In this document: positions 51,326-61,894 of the stretch, piece after piece
How positions within the stretch are numbered: position 1 is the first letter of the stretch
Layout: each line of letters opens with the position of its first letter
Assembly: GCF_026168555.1 (NCBI RefSeq)
Contig: NZ_CP092471.1
Location: 1,870,501 to 1,934,500 of the forward strand
DNA: 64,000 bases
Direction: 5' to 3'
Source: Qipengyuania spongiae
Lineage (GTDB): Bacteria; Pseudomonadota; Alphaproteobacteria; Sphingomonadales; Sphingomonadaceae
Notes under the pieces: model-generated
Databases searched by the model: none
What the model saw: only the letters and a program-made list of their open reading frames with translations
What the model was told of the DNA's origin: nothing
Position numbers and translations under genes: made by a program

Positions 51326-51763
51326 TCACGCGGCCTGCTTGATATCGCGCAGGGTCAGATCGAAAGTCACGTCCTCGCCGGCGAGGGGATGGTTGCCGTC
51401 GGCCTTGATCGCCTCGTCGCCGACCTCGACCACGAAAAGCGTGATCGGCTGACCGTCCTGCCCCTGGGCCTGCAACTGCATACCCGGCTGCGGCGCGGCT
51501 TCGGGCGGGAGGTTGGAGCGGGGGATCTCCACTACCAGCTCCTCGCGCCGCGGGCCGAAGGCGTTCTCGCAGGGGATGTCGACGGATGTCTCGTCGCCCA
51601 CTTCCATTCCGGTCAGCGCCTGTTCGATCTGCGGGAAGATCTGTCCGCCGCCGAGCGTGATCTGCTGGGGGCCCGCGTCTGCGGTGCTGCCGACTTCCTG
51701 ACCGTCGCCGCGCTTGATGGCATAGTCGATGGTCACGGTGTCGCCGTTGTTGGGGGTAGTCAT
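51326..51763 (-). CDS. FKBP-type peptidyl-prolyl isomerase (SlyD/SlpA-like)
   Basis: 145 residues. The FK506-binding fold carries a chaperone-like insert: GDTVTIDYAIKRGDG, QIFPQIEQALTGMEVGDETSVDI, ENAFGPRREELVVEIPRSNLP and GNHPLAGEDVTFDLTL are the SlpA/SlyD pattern. The metal-binding His-rich tail of SlyD is missing; the protein ends at DIKQAA. It speeds up proline isomerisation in folding proteins. The ATG at 51763 is taken because the upstream part of the frame is not protein-like. Codes for a cytoplasmic protein as no signal is seen. Confidence 0.92.
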   Translation of the reverse strand: MTTPNNGDTVTIDYAIKRGDGQEVGSTADAGPQQITLGGGQIFPQIEQALTGMEVGDETSVDIPCENAFGPRREELVVEIPRSNLPPEAAPQPGMQLQAQGQDGQPITLFVVEVGDEAIKADGNHPLAGEDVTFDLTLRDIKQAA

Positions 51764-51934
51764 AGCAATCCTTTGATTTCGTGTTCGCGGCGCAAGAACG
51801 ACGCCGCCGGGAAACGCGCCCGCTTGCCGGGCGCCTCGCACGTGAGTCTCGCAAATCGGGAAGGGGTAAGTCAAACGCAGTGCCGCAAGCGAGGCAGGGC
51901 CGGCCGGAATAAGGGCAGAGTTCATGGAACAGCA

Positions 51935-52327
51935 ATGAGGCCGCTGCATTGCAAACCGATGTTGATTTCCAAGCTTTTCCGCACCGGATTCGTGCTGGCT
52001 CTTGTCGCGATCCTCGCGATCGCATTGATGCCGGCGGCACGGGCGCCGATGGTCTTCGCCTCCGACAAGCTCAACCACATTCTGGCGTTCTTCGTGCTTG
52101 CGGCGGGGGGAAGGATCGCCTGGCCCCAGCTGAACGGAGCCGTACTGGTCGGTCTCCTCGCCGCTTACGGCGGGCTCATCGAGATCCTGCAATGGGAGAT
52201 GGGCTATGGGCGCGATGCGGACTGGATGGATTTCCTGGCGGACGTGATCGCGATTCTCGCCGGAATGGCAGTTGGCCATGCCTTCCTGCAATTGTTCCAG
52301 CAAGAGCGCACGCCAGCCGAGACCTGA
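51935..52327 (+). CDS. VanZ-like family membrane protein
   Basis: 130 residues with four membrane helices (about 12-32, 44-60, 66-86 and 99-118). The family marks are present: SDKLNHILAFFVLAAG in the second helix and YGGLIEILQWEMGYGRDADWMDFLADVIAILAG, where the E-x-x-Q and R-x-x-x-x-D-x-x-x-D-x-x-x-N/D positions line up with VanZ. Function unknown in this group; VanZ itself gives low-level teicoplanin resistance. The start could also be an ATG at 51959. No clear ribosome site is visible for either. Confidence 0.85.
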   Translation: MRPLHCKPMLISKLFRTGFVLALVAILAIALMPAARAPMVFASDKLNHILAFFVLAAGGRIAWPQLNGAVLVGLLAAYGGLIEILQWEMGYGRDADWMDFLADVIAILAGMAVGHAFLQLFQQERTPAET

Positions 52328-52385
52328 TCGCGGTGGCACTCTTACAGGGTCGCGCGCCTTAGTCCGGCGCGCAACCCCGATCGGT

Positions 52386-54059
<1,674 letters not shown>

Positions 54060-54170
54060 CGGGGTCGTCCTGTCTGCTCGATCTGATTGGAAACTCGTGC
54101 GCGCAGATAGGGGCTGCGCCCGGTTCGGGCAAGCTGGACTTGGGCCGGGCGGGGGGATAGCAGGGCGGGC

Positions 54171-55556
54171 ATGATCAAACGCTCCCTGGCGCTTGCCGCG
54201 CTCCTCGCCGCCACATCGCTTTCTGCCAACACCCCGACGCCGCCGACCCGTTCGGTCGAGGACGTCGCCGACATTGCTCTCACCAACGATCAGTGGGCAT
54301 GGGATTTCGTGGAGGGGATCACCACCGAAGTCGGGCCGCGGCAGGCGGGGACCGAGGCCGAGAAGCGCGGACGGGACTGGGCGGTGGCATGGCTCAGGAA
54401 TGCCGGTTTCGCCAATGTCGCGGACGAGCCTTTCCAGATGGACACCTGGGTACCGGGCGATACGCACAAGGCCGAGATCGTCTCGCCCTTCTCGCAGCCG
54501 CTGGTGATCCAGCCGCTCGGCACAAGCGCCTCGACTGGGCCGGAAGGGATCACGGCGGAAGTGGTCGAATTCGCGAATGTCGATGCCCTGCGTGCCGCGC
54601 CGGATGGCAGCCTGAAGGGCAAGATCGCCTATGTCTCGCATTCGATGACGCCGACGCAGGACGGCTCACAATATGGCTTCGCCGGCCCGGCGCGCTGGGT
54701 CGCGGCGGGAATAGCGGCGAGCAAGGGCGCGGTGGCAACCGTCATCAAGGCGATCGGCACCGACTATCACCGCAATCCGCATGTCGGTGGCACGAGCTTT
54801 CCCGACGGCGTGAAGCCTACTCCGGCGGGCGCGCTGAGCCTTCCCGACGCCGCGAATTTGGAGCGCATGTTCGACCGTGCCAACGGCCAGCCGATCCGCA
54901 TGAAGCTGACTCTGACCCCGCGCGATCTGGGCACGACGACCAGTGGCAACGTGGTCGGCGAGATCGTCGGCCGCGATCCCTCGCTGCCGCCGGTGCTGGT
55001 CGCCTGCCATCTCGACAGCTGGTGGAACGGCACGGGCGCGTTCGACGATGGCGCGGGATGCGGTATCGTTGCCGCAGCAGCGAAGAACGTCGCCACGGCC
55101 GGCCAGCCGCTGCGAACCATTCGCTTGCTGATGGCCGGAGCGGAGGAAACCGGGTTGTGGGGCTCGAAAGCCTACAGCGCAGCGCATATCGACGAGCCGG
55201 TCGCGGTCGGCCTCGAAAGCGATTTCGGCGCGGACCGGATCTGGCGCTTCGAAAGCAATTTCGTCGAGAGCAATCCCGATCTCCATGCGAAGATCGCTGC
55301 TGCCGTTGCGCGGTTCGGTGTATCGAACGGCACTGCGATCGCCACCGGCGGCGCCGATATCGACATCGCGCGCGATCAGAATGCCGCGATCATCGATCTT
55401 CAGCAGGACGGCACCCGCTATTTCGATCTGCACCACACACCCGACGATACGCTCGACAAGATCGATCCCGATCAGCTTCGCCAGAATGTTGCGGTCTGGA
55501 CGCAGGTGATTGGCATTCTGGCCGAAAAACCCCGCGAAATCTTATCTCCAAAATGA
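54171..55556 (+). CDS. M28-family zinc aminopeptidase, exported
   Basis: 461 residues. A signal peptide (MIKRSLALAALLAATSLSA) sends it to the periplasm. A PA-like domain lies around 95-235, as in glutamate carboxypeptidase-like members. The zinc site is His280 and Asp282 (ACHLDSWWNG), bridging Asp292 (GAFDDGAG), general base Glu325 with Glu326 (MAGAEETGLWG), Asp351 (GLESDFG) and His421 (DLHHTPDDT). This is the complete M28 set. It should trim N-terminal residues of peptides. A diguanylate cyclase gene follows after 86 bases. Confidence 0.92.
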   Translation: MIKRSLALAALLAATSLSANTPTPPTRSVEDVADIALTNDQWAWDFVEGITTEVGPRQAGTEAEKRGRDWAVAWLRNAGFANVADEPFQMDTWVPGDTHKAEIVSPFSQPLVIQPLGTSASTGPEGITAEVVEFANVDALRAAPDGSLKGKIAYVSHSMTPTQDGSQYGFAGPARWVAAGIAASKGAVATVIKAIGTDYHRNPHVGGTSFPDGVKPTPAGALSLPDAANLERMFDRANGQPIRMKLTLTPRDLGTTTSGNVVGEIVGRDPSLPPVLVACHLDSWWNGTGAFDDGAGCGIVAAAAKNVATAGQPLRTIRLLMAGAEETGLWGSKAYSAAHIDEPVAVGLESDFGADRIWRFESNFVESNPDLHAKIAAAVARFGVSNGTAIATGGADIDIARDQNAAIIDLQQDGTRYFDLHHTPDDTLDKIDPDQLRQNVAVWTQVIGILAEKPREILSPK

Positions 55557-55642
55557 CCGCAGTTTTTGTAGGAAAGTAATCTGGAGCAATGCACCTTTAA
55601 GGAATATGTGCTCTAGCCACCGGTGAGGGGGCGGCATCGCAT

Positions 55643-56830
55643 ATGCAAAGCCAGATATTGCAGCTGGTCAATCCGGCGATCGCTCTGATCTTTGCTGCGG
55701 CGTTTGCCGCGCTGTGGTTCGGCGATCGGACCAAGCGACACACGGCGATCCTCGCCGCGGCCTTCGTCGTGATGGCCGCTGCCTATATCTCCTTTCATTT
55801 TAATCCCGACCCGGACGGCGTGGTGCCGACCGTCATCATGCATGTGCTCACTTCGGCGGCGCTCGCCGGCCTGATGTTGGGCGTGTGCGAGCGAGTCGGC
55901 GCGCGATATTCTCTGGTTGCGGCGGCAATGATCACGGCGGGCTTCGCGGTGCTGATGGTGCTGACCAGTGGGGCCGAGAACCATATGCCGCGAATCATTG
56001 CGGGCAATACCGGCTACGGACTGATCCTGGCGCTCGGCACGCAATCTCTCGCTCGCGGATCGAGCAGGGGGGCGATAGATCGCCTGCTGGTGTGGATGTT
56101 CGCGCTGAGCGCGGCGCAGTTCTTCGTGCAACCTTATCTCGGAGCGATCATCGAAGGGCCGATGACCTCGTCCGAATATCGCGAAACGAGTTTCTTTGCC
56201 GTCGTCACGCTCAATCTCGCCGTCTGGTCGATGATGCTCGCAATGGCGATCGTCGCTGCCTGCGTCGTCGATCATGTGGCAAATGTGAAAACCGAATCGG
56301 AAACCGACGGCTTGACCGGGCTGACATCCCGCCGCGCCTTCGAGCGTGACGCGGTCGTCCTGATCGATAATGCGCGCGCGAAGAAAACCCCGGTGGCGGC
56401 GATCGTCGCCGACATCGATCATTTCAAGCGCGTCAACGACATGTGGGGCCATCAAGTCGGAGACCGGGCGATTGCCGCTTTTGGCGCTCTGCTCAACGAT
56501 GCCGTGCGCAATGGCGACCGGGTGGGCCGGATCGGTGGAGAAGAGTTCTGTATTCTCGCGTGGGATTGCACGGGCCACAAGGCAGCTCGTCTGGCCGAGC
56601 GCATTCGCGCCGACTTCGCGCGAGCCGAGATAGAGGGCCTTTCCGAAGGCCTGCACCTGACCGCCAGCTTCGGTGTTGCCGAATGTTGCGATGGAGAGGG
56701 CTACGGCCGTCTTTTCGCAAGGGCCGATGCCGCGCTTTACCGTGCAAAGGCGAACGGGCGTGATCGGGTGGAAGGTCAGATGCCCGAAAAAACGGTTGCT
56801 GCCATCGCCGACGCGCGCCGGGTCGCCTGA
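55643..56830 (+). CDS. Membrane-bound diguanylate cyclase (GGDEF domain)
   Basis: 395 residues. The N-terminal 210 residues have about six membrane helices of a MASE-like type with unknown signal. The GGDEF domain (about 220-380) starts with TDGLTGLTSRRAFERD; Asp257 in VADIDHFKRVND binds metal and the active site is GGEEF (298-302). An inhibitory site RxxD is present as RNGD (289-292), five residues before GGEEF, so the enzyme should be feedback-inhibited by cyclic-di-GMP. No EAL domain follows. GGTGAGGGGG is a purine run before the ATG. Confidence 0.93.
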   Translation: MQSQILQLVNPAIALIFAAAFAALWFGDRTKRHTAILAAAFVVMAAAYISFHFNPDPDGVVPTVIMHVLTSAALAGLMLGVCERVGARYSLVAAAMITAGFAVLMVLTSGAENHMPRIIAGNTGYGLILALGTQSLARGSSRGAIDRLLVWMFALSAAQFFVQPYLGAIIEGPMTSSEYRETSFFAVVTLNLAVWSMMLAMAIVAACVVDHVANVKTESETDGLTGLTSRRAFERDAVVLIDNARAKKTPVAAIVADIDHFKRVNDMWGHQVGDRAIAAFGALLNDAVRNGDRVGRIGGEEFCILAWDCTGHKAARLAERIRADFARAEIEGLSEGLHLTASFGVAECCDGEGYGRLFARADAALYRAKANGRDRVEGQMPEKTVAAIADARRVA

Positions 56831-58174
56831 TCAGCCGAAGGTTCTTGCAGCCAGGCGGCGAACGAGCAGCGCCTGAAACACCGCGCGTATGGCGAGGAAC
56901 AGGACGAAGGACAGCCACAGGCCGTCATTGCCCCACGCGTGGGTGAACCACAGCGCCGCGACGTAGATCAGCGTCGCTGCGACCATCGAGCCGAGGAGTG
57001 CCCGCGTCCAGCTCGCCCCGACGAAGGCGCCGTCGAACACGAAAGCGGCGACTCCTGCGATCGGCATCAGCGCCAGCCAGATGCTGTGCTCGCGCGCCAT
57101 CGCGGCAACCGCAGGCGTCGCGGCGAAGCTGTCGAGAACCGGGTCGGCGAACAGCGCGAAGAACAGCGAAACCAGCAGCGCCGCTCCCATGCCGCGGACC
57201 AGAATCGCGCGGAGATAGGCGAGATAGCCCTCGCGATCCCCGGCCCCGGCACGCTCGCCATTGAGAACCTGCGCGGCATTCTCGAAACCGTCGAGGAGCA
57301 GGGCGATCAGCACGAACATCTGGTAATAGATGCCGTTCGCAGCGAGGGCGACCGCGCCCCTGTCGGCGGAGATGCGCGTGAGCGATGCCAGCGCGACGGT
57401 CAGGATCACCGTCCGCAGAAAAAGGTCGCGATTGACCGAGAGGAAGGGCCGCATCCTCGCCCATGCGAGCGTGGCTCGATCGCGCGCAGCGACTATTACC
57501 GCGCGTCCGGTTTCTCCCCGCATCACGAACAGAACGACCGCGAACAGCTTGGCGTATTCGGCGATGAAGCTCGACCAGCCGATCCCCGCGACTCCCCAGC
57601 CGAGGTCGAGCACGAACCACAACCCGAGCCCGACATTGAGCAGATTGTAGGCAACTTCGAACAGTAGCACCGCCGTCATCCGCCGACGCTCGACGAGAAA
57701 GCCGACCAGGGCCAGGTTCGTCATCACCGCCGGCGCGGTCCAGTAGCGTATGCTCGCATAGACGCGCGCAGCATCGAGCACCCTGCCTTGCGCGCCGAGC
57801 GCTTCGAGCAGGGCAGGCAGGAGAACCGGTTTCAGCACCAGCAGGATCGCCGCGATCGCCAGTCCGATGGCAAGCCCGCGCACCAGGGTCGCCGCCTGCG
57901 CCGCGCCGCCGCTCGTCTCGGTCGCTCGCGTCCCGTCCTGCGCCACCAGCCCCGTCGTGCCGGTCTTGAGGAAGTTCATCACCGTAAAAAGCACCGCGAA
58001 CAGCCGCGCGCCCATATCGACCGCGCCTTGCGTTGCGGCATCGTCCAGCCGGCCGACGATCCACATGTCTCCGAGACCGATCAGCGCAGTGGCGACATTC
58101 GTGACCATGGCGGGAAGAGCAATCGCCCAGATCGCCCAGGTTTCGAGACGCGGCGTCGCGACGGGTCGGCTCAT
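56831..58174 (-). CDS. MATE family efflux transporter (DinF type)
   Basis: 447 residues with twelve membrane helices in two related halves. The first half starts [31 protein letters not shown], the second [36 protein letters not shown], typical of the DinF branch. Such pumps export cationic drugs or bile salts with H+ or Na+. The ATG at 58174 was chosen because upstream codons run into the tRNA-Pro gene. It is convergent with the diguanylate cyclase with no gap between stops. Confidence 0.92.
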   Translation of the reverse strand: MSRPVATPRLETWAIWAIALPAMVTNVATALIGLGDMWIVGRLDDAATQGAVDMGARLFAVLFTVMNFLKTGTTGLVAQDGTRATETSGGAAQAATLVRGLAIGLAIAAILLVLKPVLLPALLEALGAQGRVLDAARVYASIRYWTAPAVMTNLALVGFLVERRRMTAVLLFEVAYNLLNVGLGLWFVLDLGWGVAGIGWSSFIAEYAKLFAVVLFVMRGETGRAVIVAARDRATLAWARMRPFLSVNRDLFLRTVILTVALASLTRISADRGAVALAANGIYYQMFVLIALLLDGFENAAQVLNGERAGAGDREGYLAYLRAILVRGMGAALLVSLFFALFADPVLDSFAATPAVAAMAREHSIWLALMPIAGVAAFVFDGAFVGASWTRALLGSMVAATLIYVAALWFTHAWGNDGLWLSFVLFLAIRAVFQALLVRRLAARTFG

Positions 58175-58213
58175 CGCTGATGCATGCCTCCTGATGGGCC
58201 CTCGCGAAATCGG

Positions 58214-58291
<78 letters not shown>

Positions 58292-58332
58292 ACACCGATC
58301 GATACCGGTCCGCCACTCGTGCTCGCGATCGG

Positions 58333-58406
58333 TGGGCCCGGCAGGACTCGAACCCGCGACCTAGCCGTTATGAGCGGCCAGCTCTAACCAACTGAGCTAC
58401 AGGCCC
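58333..58406 (-). tRNA. tRNA with anticodon CAT, most likely tRNA-Ile2 (lysidine type)
   Basis: 74 bases; only CC of the CCA end is encoded, followed by G. The acceptor stem is GGGCCTG with CGGGCCC (one U-G pair), the D-arm AGCTCAGTTGGTTAGAGC is normal and the anticodon loop is CTCATAA. CAT could be Met or Ile2. Base pairs C4-G69 and C5-G68 are those TilS uses to pick tRNA-Ile2 in E. coli, and they differ from elongator Met, so Ile2 for AUA codons is favoured. Confidence 0.8.
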
Positions 58407-58468
58407 CCGATCATCGCGAAACACGCGGGCCAGCGCGCCTACCTCGCGCGCGCCGGCAGAGCAATAGA

Positions 58469-59482
58469 TCATACGACGACATGATCGACGATCTCGGAAA
58501 CCGTGGTCGGCCGTACCCCGCGCATGTCGAGATAGGCATACACTCCGCGCAGCCAACCGTAAAATCCGTCGAGATCTTCCTCGCTGTTCACATAAGGCGT
58601 GTTGCCGGGGACGAGCGAAGGGCTGTGAAAGCTCAGCACCAGCAATGGCAGTCCGTCATCGATGGCAATGTCCAAACCGCGCAGCGCATCCTGCAGCGAG
58701 ATGCCTTCCGGCGTCAGCGCGATCCTTTCGAGCAGGCCGAGGCGCGATAGCAGGCCGGGGAGGCGGGGAAATCGTTCCGCCCATGGATACAGGATGCCAC
58801 CGAGCTGACGCAGCATCCCCCAATAGACCGTGGTCAAAGGGAGTTCGAGGAGGCTGCGCTCCTCGTCTACCCAGTAGGGCCAGAGGGGATGGGTGCTGTA
58901 GTCCGGCCCGTGGCCCTTGCGATAATCGTAGCGGCTGCGGACCGAGCTATCGATCGCAATTCCTGCCTCGCGCAGCATTCGCGCCGAATGACTGCCCAGA
59001 CCGTAACGGCCCGCGCGATAGATCCGCGGCGCACAGTCGAAATTGCGGTGAATCACGTCGCGCAGGCGGAGGAACTTCTCGCGCATGAGATCCGGCGGCA
59101 GATTGCCGGCATAGCTGGTGAAGGCGTTGACCTCCTCCTCGTGCGGCGGATTGACCCAAGGGTGGAGCTGGATGCCGATCTCCGCGGTACCGCGCTTCGC
59201 GGCATCGCCGAGTATCTCCACCGCGATTTGGGAATTGGCGATCGGCCAGTCGATCAGATAGACCGGAACCACACCGATATTCTCGCAGAATTCCTGGAAT
59301 TTCGCGAGCCGGCGGACATGATCGAGATCGTAGTCGAATGGATGGAACTCGCCGTTCCAGTCGAACTCTTCCTCGGTATCGACTGTCAGCAGGGCGCGCT
59401 GGCCGAACGCTTGCGAAAAGGCCGCTTTCTGCGTGTGCAGCGGCGGGATGAGCATGTCGTAATCGGGGATGCCTGCCGTCAT
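58469..59482 (-). CDS. Polysaccharide deacetylase-like protein (WalW type)
   Basis: 337 residues from the ATG at 59482. The NodB-like barrel begins ALLTVDTEEEFDWNG, where VDTE-E holds the catalytic Asp; IGIQLHPWVNPP carries the His pair of the metal site in changed form (H-P-W), and RAGRYGLGSHSARMLREAG is the R-x-G-R motif. LPLLVLSFHSPSLVPGNTPYV close to the end holds the last His. Such proteins of sphingomonads are named WalW in some species. Substrate unknown; a sugar of the cell envelope is the usual one. Just upstream lies the histidine kinase gene. Confidence 0.82.
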   Translation of the reverse strand: MTAGIPDYDMLIPPLHTQKAAFSQAFGQRALLTVDTEEEFDWNGEFHPFDYDLDHVRRLAKFQEFCENIGVVPVYLIDWPIANSQIAVEILGDAAKRGTAEIGIQLHPWVNPPHEEEVNAFTSYAGNLPPDLMREKFLRLRDVIHRNFDCAPRIYRAGRYGLGSHSARMLREAGIAIDSSVRSRYDYRKGHGPDYSTHPLWPYWVDEERSLLELPLTTVYWGMLRQLGGILYPWAERFPRLPGLLSRLGLLERIALTPEGISLQDALRGLDIAIDDGLPLLVLSFHSPSLVPGNTPYVNSEEDLDGFYGWLRGVYAYLDMRGVRPTTVSEIVDHVVV

Positions 59483-59504
59483 GGCCCGATCTCGTGACTC
59501 CTGG

Positions 59505-61199
59505 CTAGCCGTTGGCACGGTCCGGTTCGCGCAATTGGCTAGGATCGGCCTCGATCGCGGTCAAGAGCGGCAGAGTGAGCAGCAAGCGGTCGGCTTCGCG
59601 GACCAGTTCGCCACCGGCCGCACGCGCTTCCGCCAGGGCAAGGCGCAGGGCAAAGCCGGCGCCGAAGATACCCGCGCTCACCGCGCCGCTGGCCGGCCGG
59701 GTCTCGGTGGAAAAGATGTTCTTCGAAGCAGCGAGGGTGCCGGGAAGGTCGCAACGCATTTCCAGCAAATCGCCGTTCGCCTCGAGTTGCAAGACGAGTG
59801 TCTCCCCGGCACCCGTCGCGGATGCCAGCGTCGCAAGCATTCTCCAGGCGAGCATCTGCGCCTCGCTTTCGCTGACCGGCAGGAGTGTCGGCTTGTCCGG
59901 CAACTGCGCCGCGAACTGCGCGACCCGTGCGGACAGGACGTTCTGCAACTGACTGACCTGCTGCCGAACGATGGAGCTGAAGTCGCATTCGCCGCTCTCG
60001 ACGCCTTGCGCCGCACTTTCGAGCTTCGCCAGGCGATCGAGTTCGTCGAACCCCGCCAGCATCCGTGCCGCGTCGCCCGCGATGGTGGCGGCAAGCGCGC
60101 GATATTCGTGCGGGGTCGCGCCGAACAGCTGCTGCTGGATGACTTCGGCGAACCCCTGGATCGCGTTCACCGGCGTGCGCAATTCGTGGAGCAACTGGCG
60201 AATGCGATCCGCTGCACTTTCCGCTCGATCGGCAGCGCTTTCCGCACTCGGTCGCCGCAAGCGCGCGGCGTAGCCGAGGAAGCGGCCATCGCCATTGTCG
60301 AAGCGCGGTGTCGCATCGATCAGCCAACTGCCCGCGACCGCCGTAGCGCCCGGCAGATCGATCTGCGCGCCACGCACCGGCTGGCGGTTGTGGAACGCCG
60401 TTGCGAAGGGATCGCGCGGCGTGATCCCATCATTCGCGGCGATGAGGTCGAGCCCGACCACCATCGGCGCGACCGCGGCGTCCGCGATCTCGAGGCGACC
60501 TCTGCTGTCAAGGCCGGCGCAGAAGGAAGCGATCGCGCGGCGGTACGGCGCGGCCTTCTTTTCGGCGAGCGATCCAGACTGTGAATTGCCACCGGATTGG
60601 GCGCCTTCGCGCGCTTTCGTGTAGGCTTCGATCCGTTCGACCAGTGCACCGATGCTCGTGCCTTCGCGCGAGCGGGTTGCCGGTCCGGCGGGCGGAATTT
60701 CTTTTTCGATCTTCGCCTGAGGGCGGGGGGCAGGCGTCTCGACGGGTTCGCACCGTTCGGGCTGGGGCAGGCCGCGATCGCTCACACCCAGTCGATCTAG
60801 CAGTTCCACCGCACCATGCGGCAGATCGCGGCGAAAGCGGAGGAACCCGCGCGCGCGAACGGGCAGTTCGGGGATCAGTTGCTTCCACTCGTCATCCGAG
60901 AGCCGCGCTCCCGCAAGCGCGGACGCAGCGACATCCGACTCTTCTTCCGCAAGCTGAGCGACAAGGTCGGGCATGCGGATGCGCGACGCCGCATCGCTGA
61001 CGATCCGCGCGCGTTCGCGGTCAGGAATAGCCTTGGCAAGAGCGTGGAGCCGCAGAAACGCCGCTGCAACCAGCCGATCGTCCGCGCCGCTCTCGGTCTG
61101 GCCGAGAAGGTCCAGCAGCTGTCTATACTGGGTACGCGTCGCCAGACCGCCACTCGCACGGTGGCGCAAGACAGTGGCTAGGCGGTCGTCGAACAGCAT
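59505..61199 (-). CDS. Soluble histidine kinase-like protein with degenerate ATP-binding domain
   Basis: 564 residues with no membrane helix. The N-terminal 140 residues are helical repeats (LLDLLGQTESGADDRLVAAA) of unknown type, followed by a Pro-rich linker (150-180), a PAS-like segment (about 215-315), and a HisKA helix RIRQLLHELRTPVNAIQGF with His338. The ATPase part (about 400-545) is weak: the N box is replaced (RMLATLASATG in place of N-x-x-x-N) and the G2 box reads GIFGAGFALRLALAEA. The start is the ATG at 61199. It shares a strand with the deacetylase-like gene, 22 bases away. Confidence 0.8.
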   Translation of the reverse strand: MLFDDRLATVLRHRASGGLATRTQYRQLLDLLGQTESGADDRLVAAAFLRLHALAKAIPDRERARIVSDAASRIRMPDLVAQLAEEESDVAASALAGARLSDDEWKQLIPELPVRARGFLRFRRDLPHGAVELLDRLGVSDRGLPQPERCEPVETPAPRPQAKIEKEIPPAGPATRSREGTSIGALVERIEAYTKAREGAQSGGNSQSGSLAEKKAAPYRRAIASFCAGLDSRGRLEIADAAVAPMVVGLDLIAANDGITPRDPFATAFHNRQPVRGAQIDLPGATAVAGSWLIDATPRFDNGDGRFLGYAARLRRPSAESAADRAESAADRIRQLLHELRTPVNAIQGFAEVIQQQLFGATPHEYRALAATIAGDAARMLAGFDELDRLAKLESAAQGVESGECDFSSIVRQQVSQLQNVLSARVAQFAAQLPDKPTLLPVSESEAQMLAWRMLATLASATGAGETLVLQLEANGDLLEMRCDLPGTLAASKNIFSTETRPASGAVSAGIFGAGFALRLALAEARAAGGELVREADRLLLTLPLLTAIEADPSQLREPDRANG

Positions 61200-61432
61200 G
61201 GGTTTCCAAGGATGGTGGCACGGGCAAAGCGCTCGCTTCACACCCATGCCATATGGCGATCAATGCTTACGAAAGAAACACGCCCGACGGAATGATACCC
61301 AGTTCGTTGCAATGCGGGACGATTGCTGCCAGAAACAATAATATTAGCCGGGAGGGTGGGGAACAATCGCGATCCTTGCGGCGGAGCGGAGCGAACGTGC
61401 CCGCATCACAACGCGTTTTGGGGACGCATGAC

Positions 61433-61894
61433 ATGATCAATTTGGACGAGATCGACCGCCGTTTGCTGGCCGAACTGCAGGACGAGGGGCGAGTCACCAA
61501 TGTGGAGCTGGCCGGCCGGGTCGGACTGACCGCGCCGCCATGTCTGCGTCGGGTGCGCAGCCTGGAACAGGACGGCGTTATCCGTGGCTATCATGCCGAT
61601 CTCGACCCGGCGAAGCTTGGCTTTTCGATCACGGTATTCGCGATGGTCAGCCTGAAAAGCCAGGCCGAGGACGCCTTGCGCGAATTCGAGACGGCGATGC
61701 GCGATTTGCCCGAAGTGCGCGAAGTTCACATGCTGAACGGCGAGATCGACTTCATCCTCAAGATCGTCAGCCGCGACCTTCAGGCCTTTCAGGAGTTTCT
61801 CACCAGCAAGCTGACGCCCGCCCCGAACGTGGCGAGCGTCAAGACCAGCCTGACAATTCGCACCACCAAGCACGAGCCGGGCGTTCCGCTCTGA
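61433..61894 (+). CDS. Lrp/AsnC family transcriptional regulator
   Basis: 153 residues. The N-terminal helix-turn-helix is LDEIDRRLLAELQDEGRVTNVELAGRVGLTAPPCLRRVRSLEQDGVIRGY, followed by the RAM domain (FSITVFAMVSLKSQAEDALREFE, REVHMLNGEIDFILKI) that binds amino acids and forms octamers. The end is SVKTSLTIRTTKHEPGVPL. The ATG at 61433 is right for the family. Target genes are unknown; the glycosyltransferase gene coupled to it (TGATG) might be co-expressed. About 230 bases before it are AT-richer than the rest and hold no gene. Confidence 0.93.
   Translation: MINLDEIDRRLLAELQDEGRVTNVELAGRVGLTAPPCLRRVRSLEQDGVIRGYHADLDPAKLGFSITVFAMVSLKSQAEDALREFETAMRDLPEVREVHMLNGEIDFILKIVSRDLQAFQEFLTSKLTPAPNVASVKTSLTIRTTKHEPGVPL

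Noticed and set aside
61200..61432. A small gene or non-coding RNA in the 233-base gap before the Lrp gene
   Set aside because: The open frame continuing upstream from the Lrp gene has no ribosome site, and I see no stable stem with a T tract.
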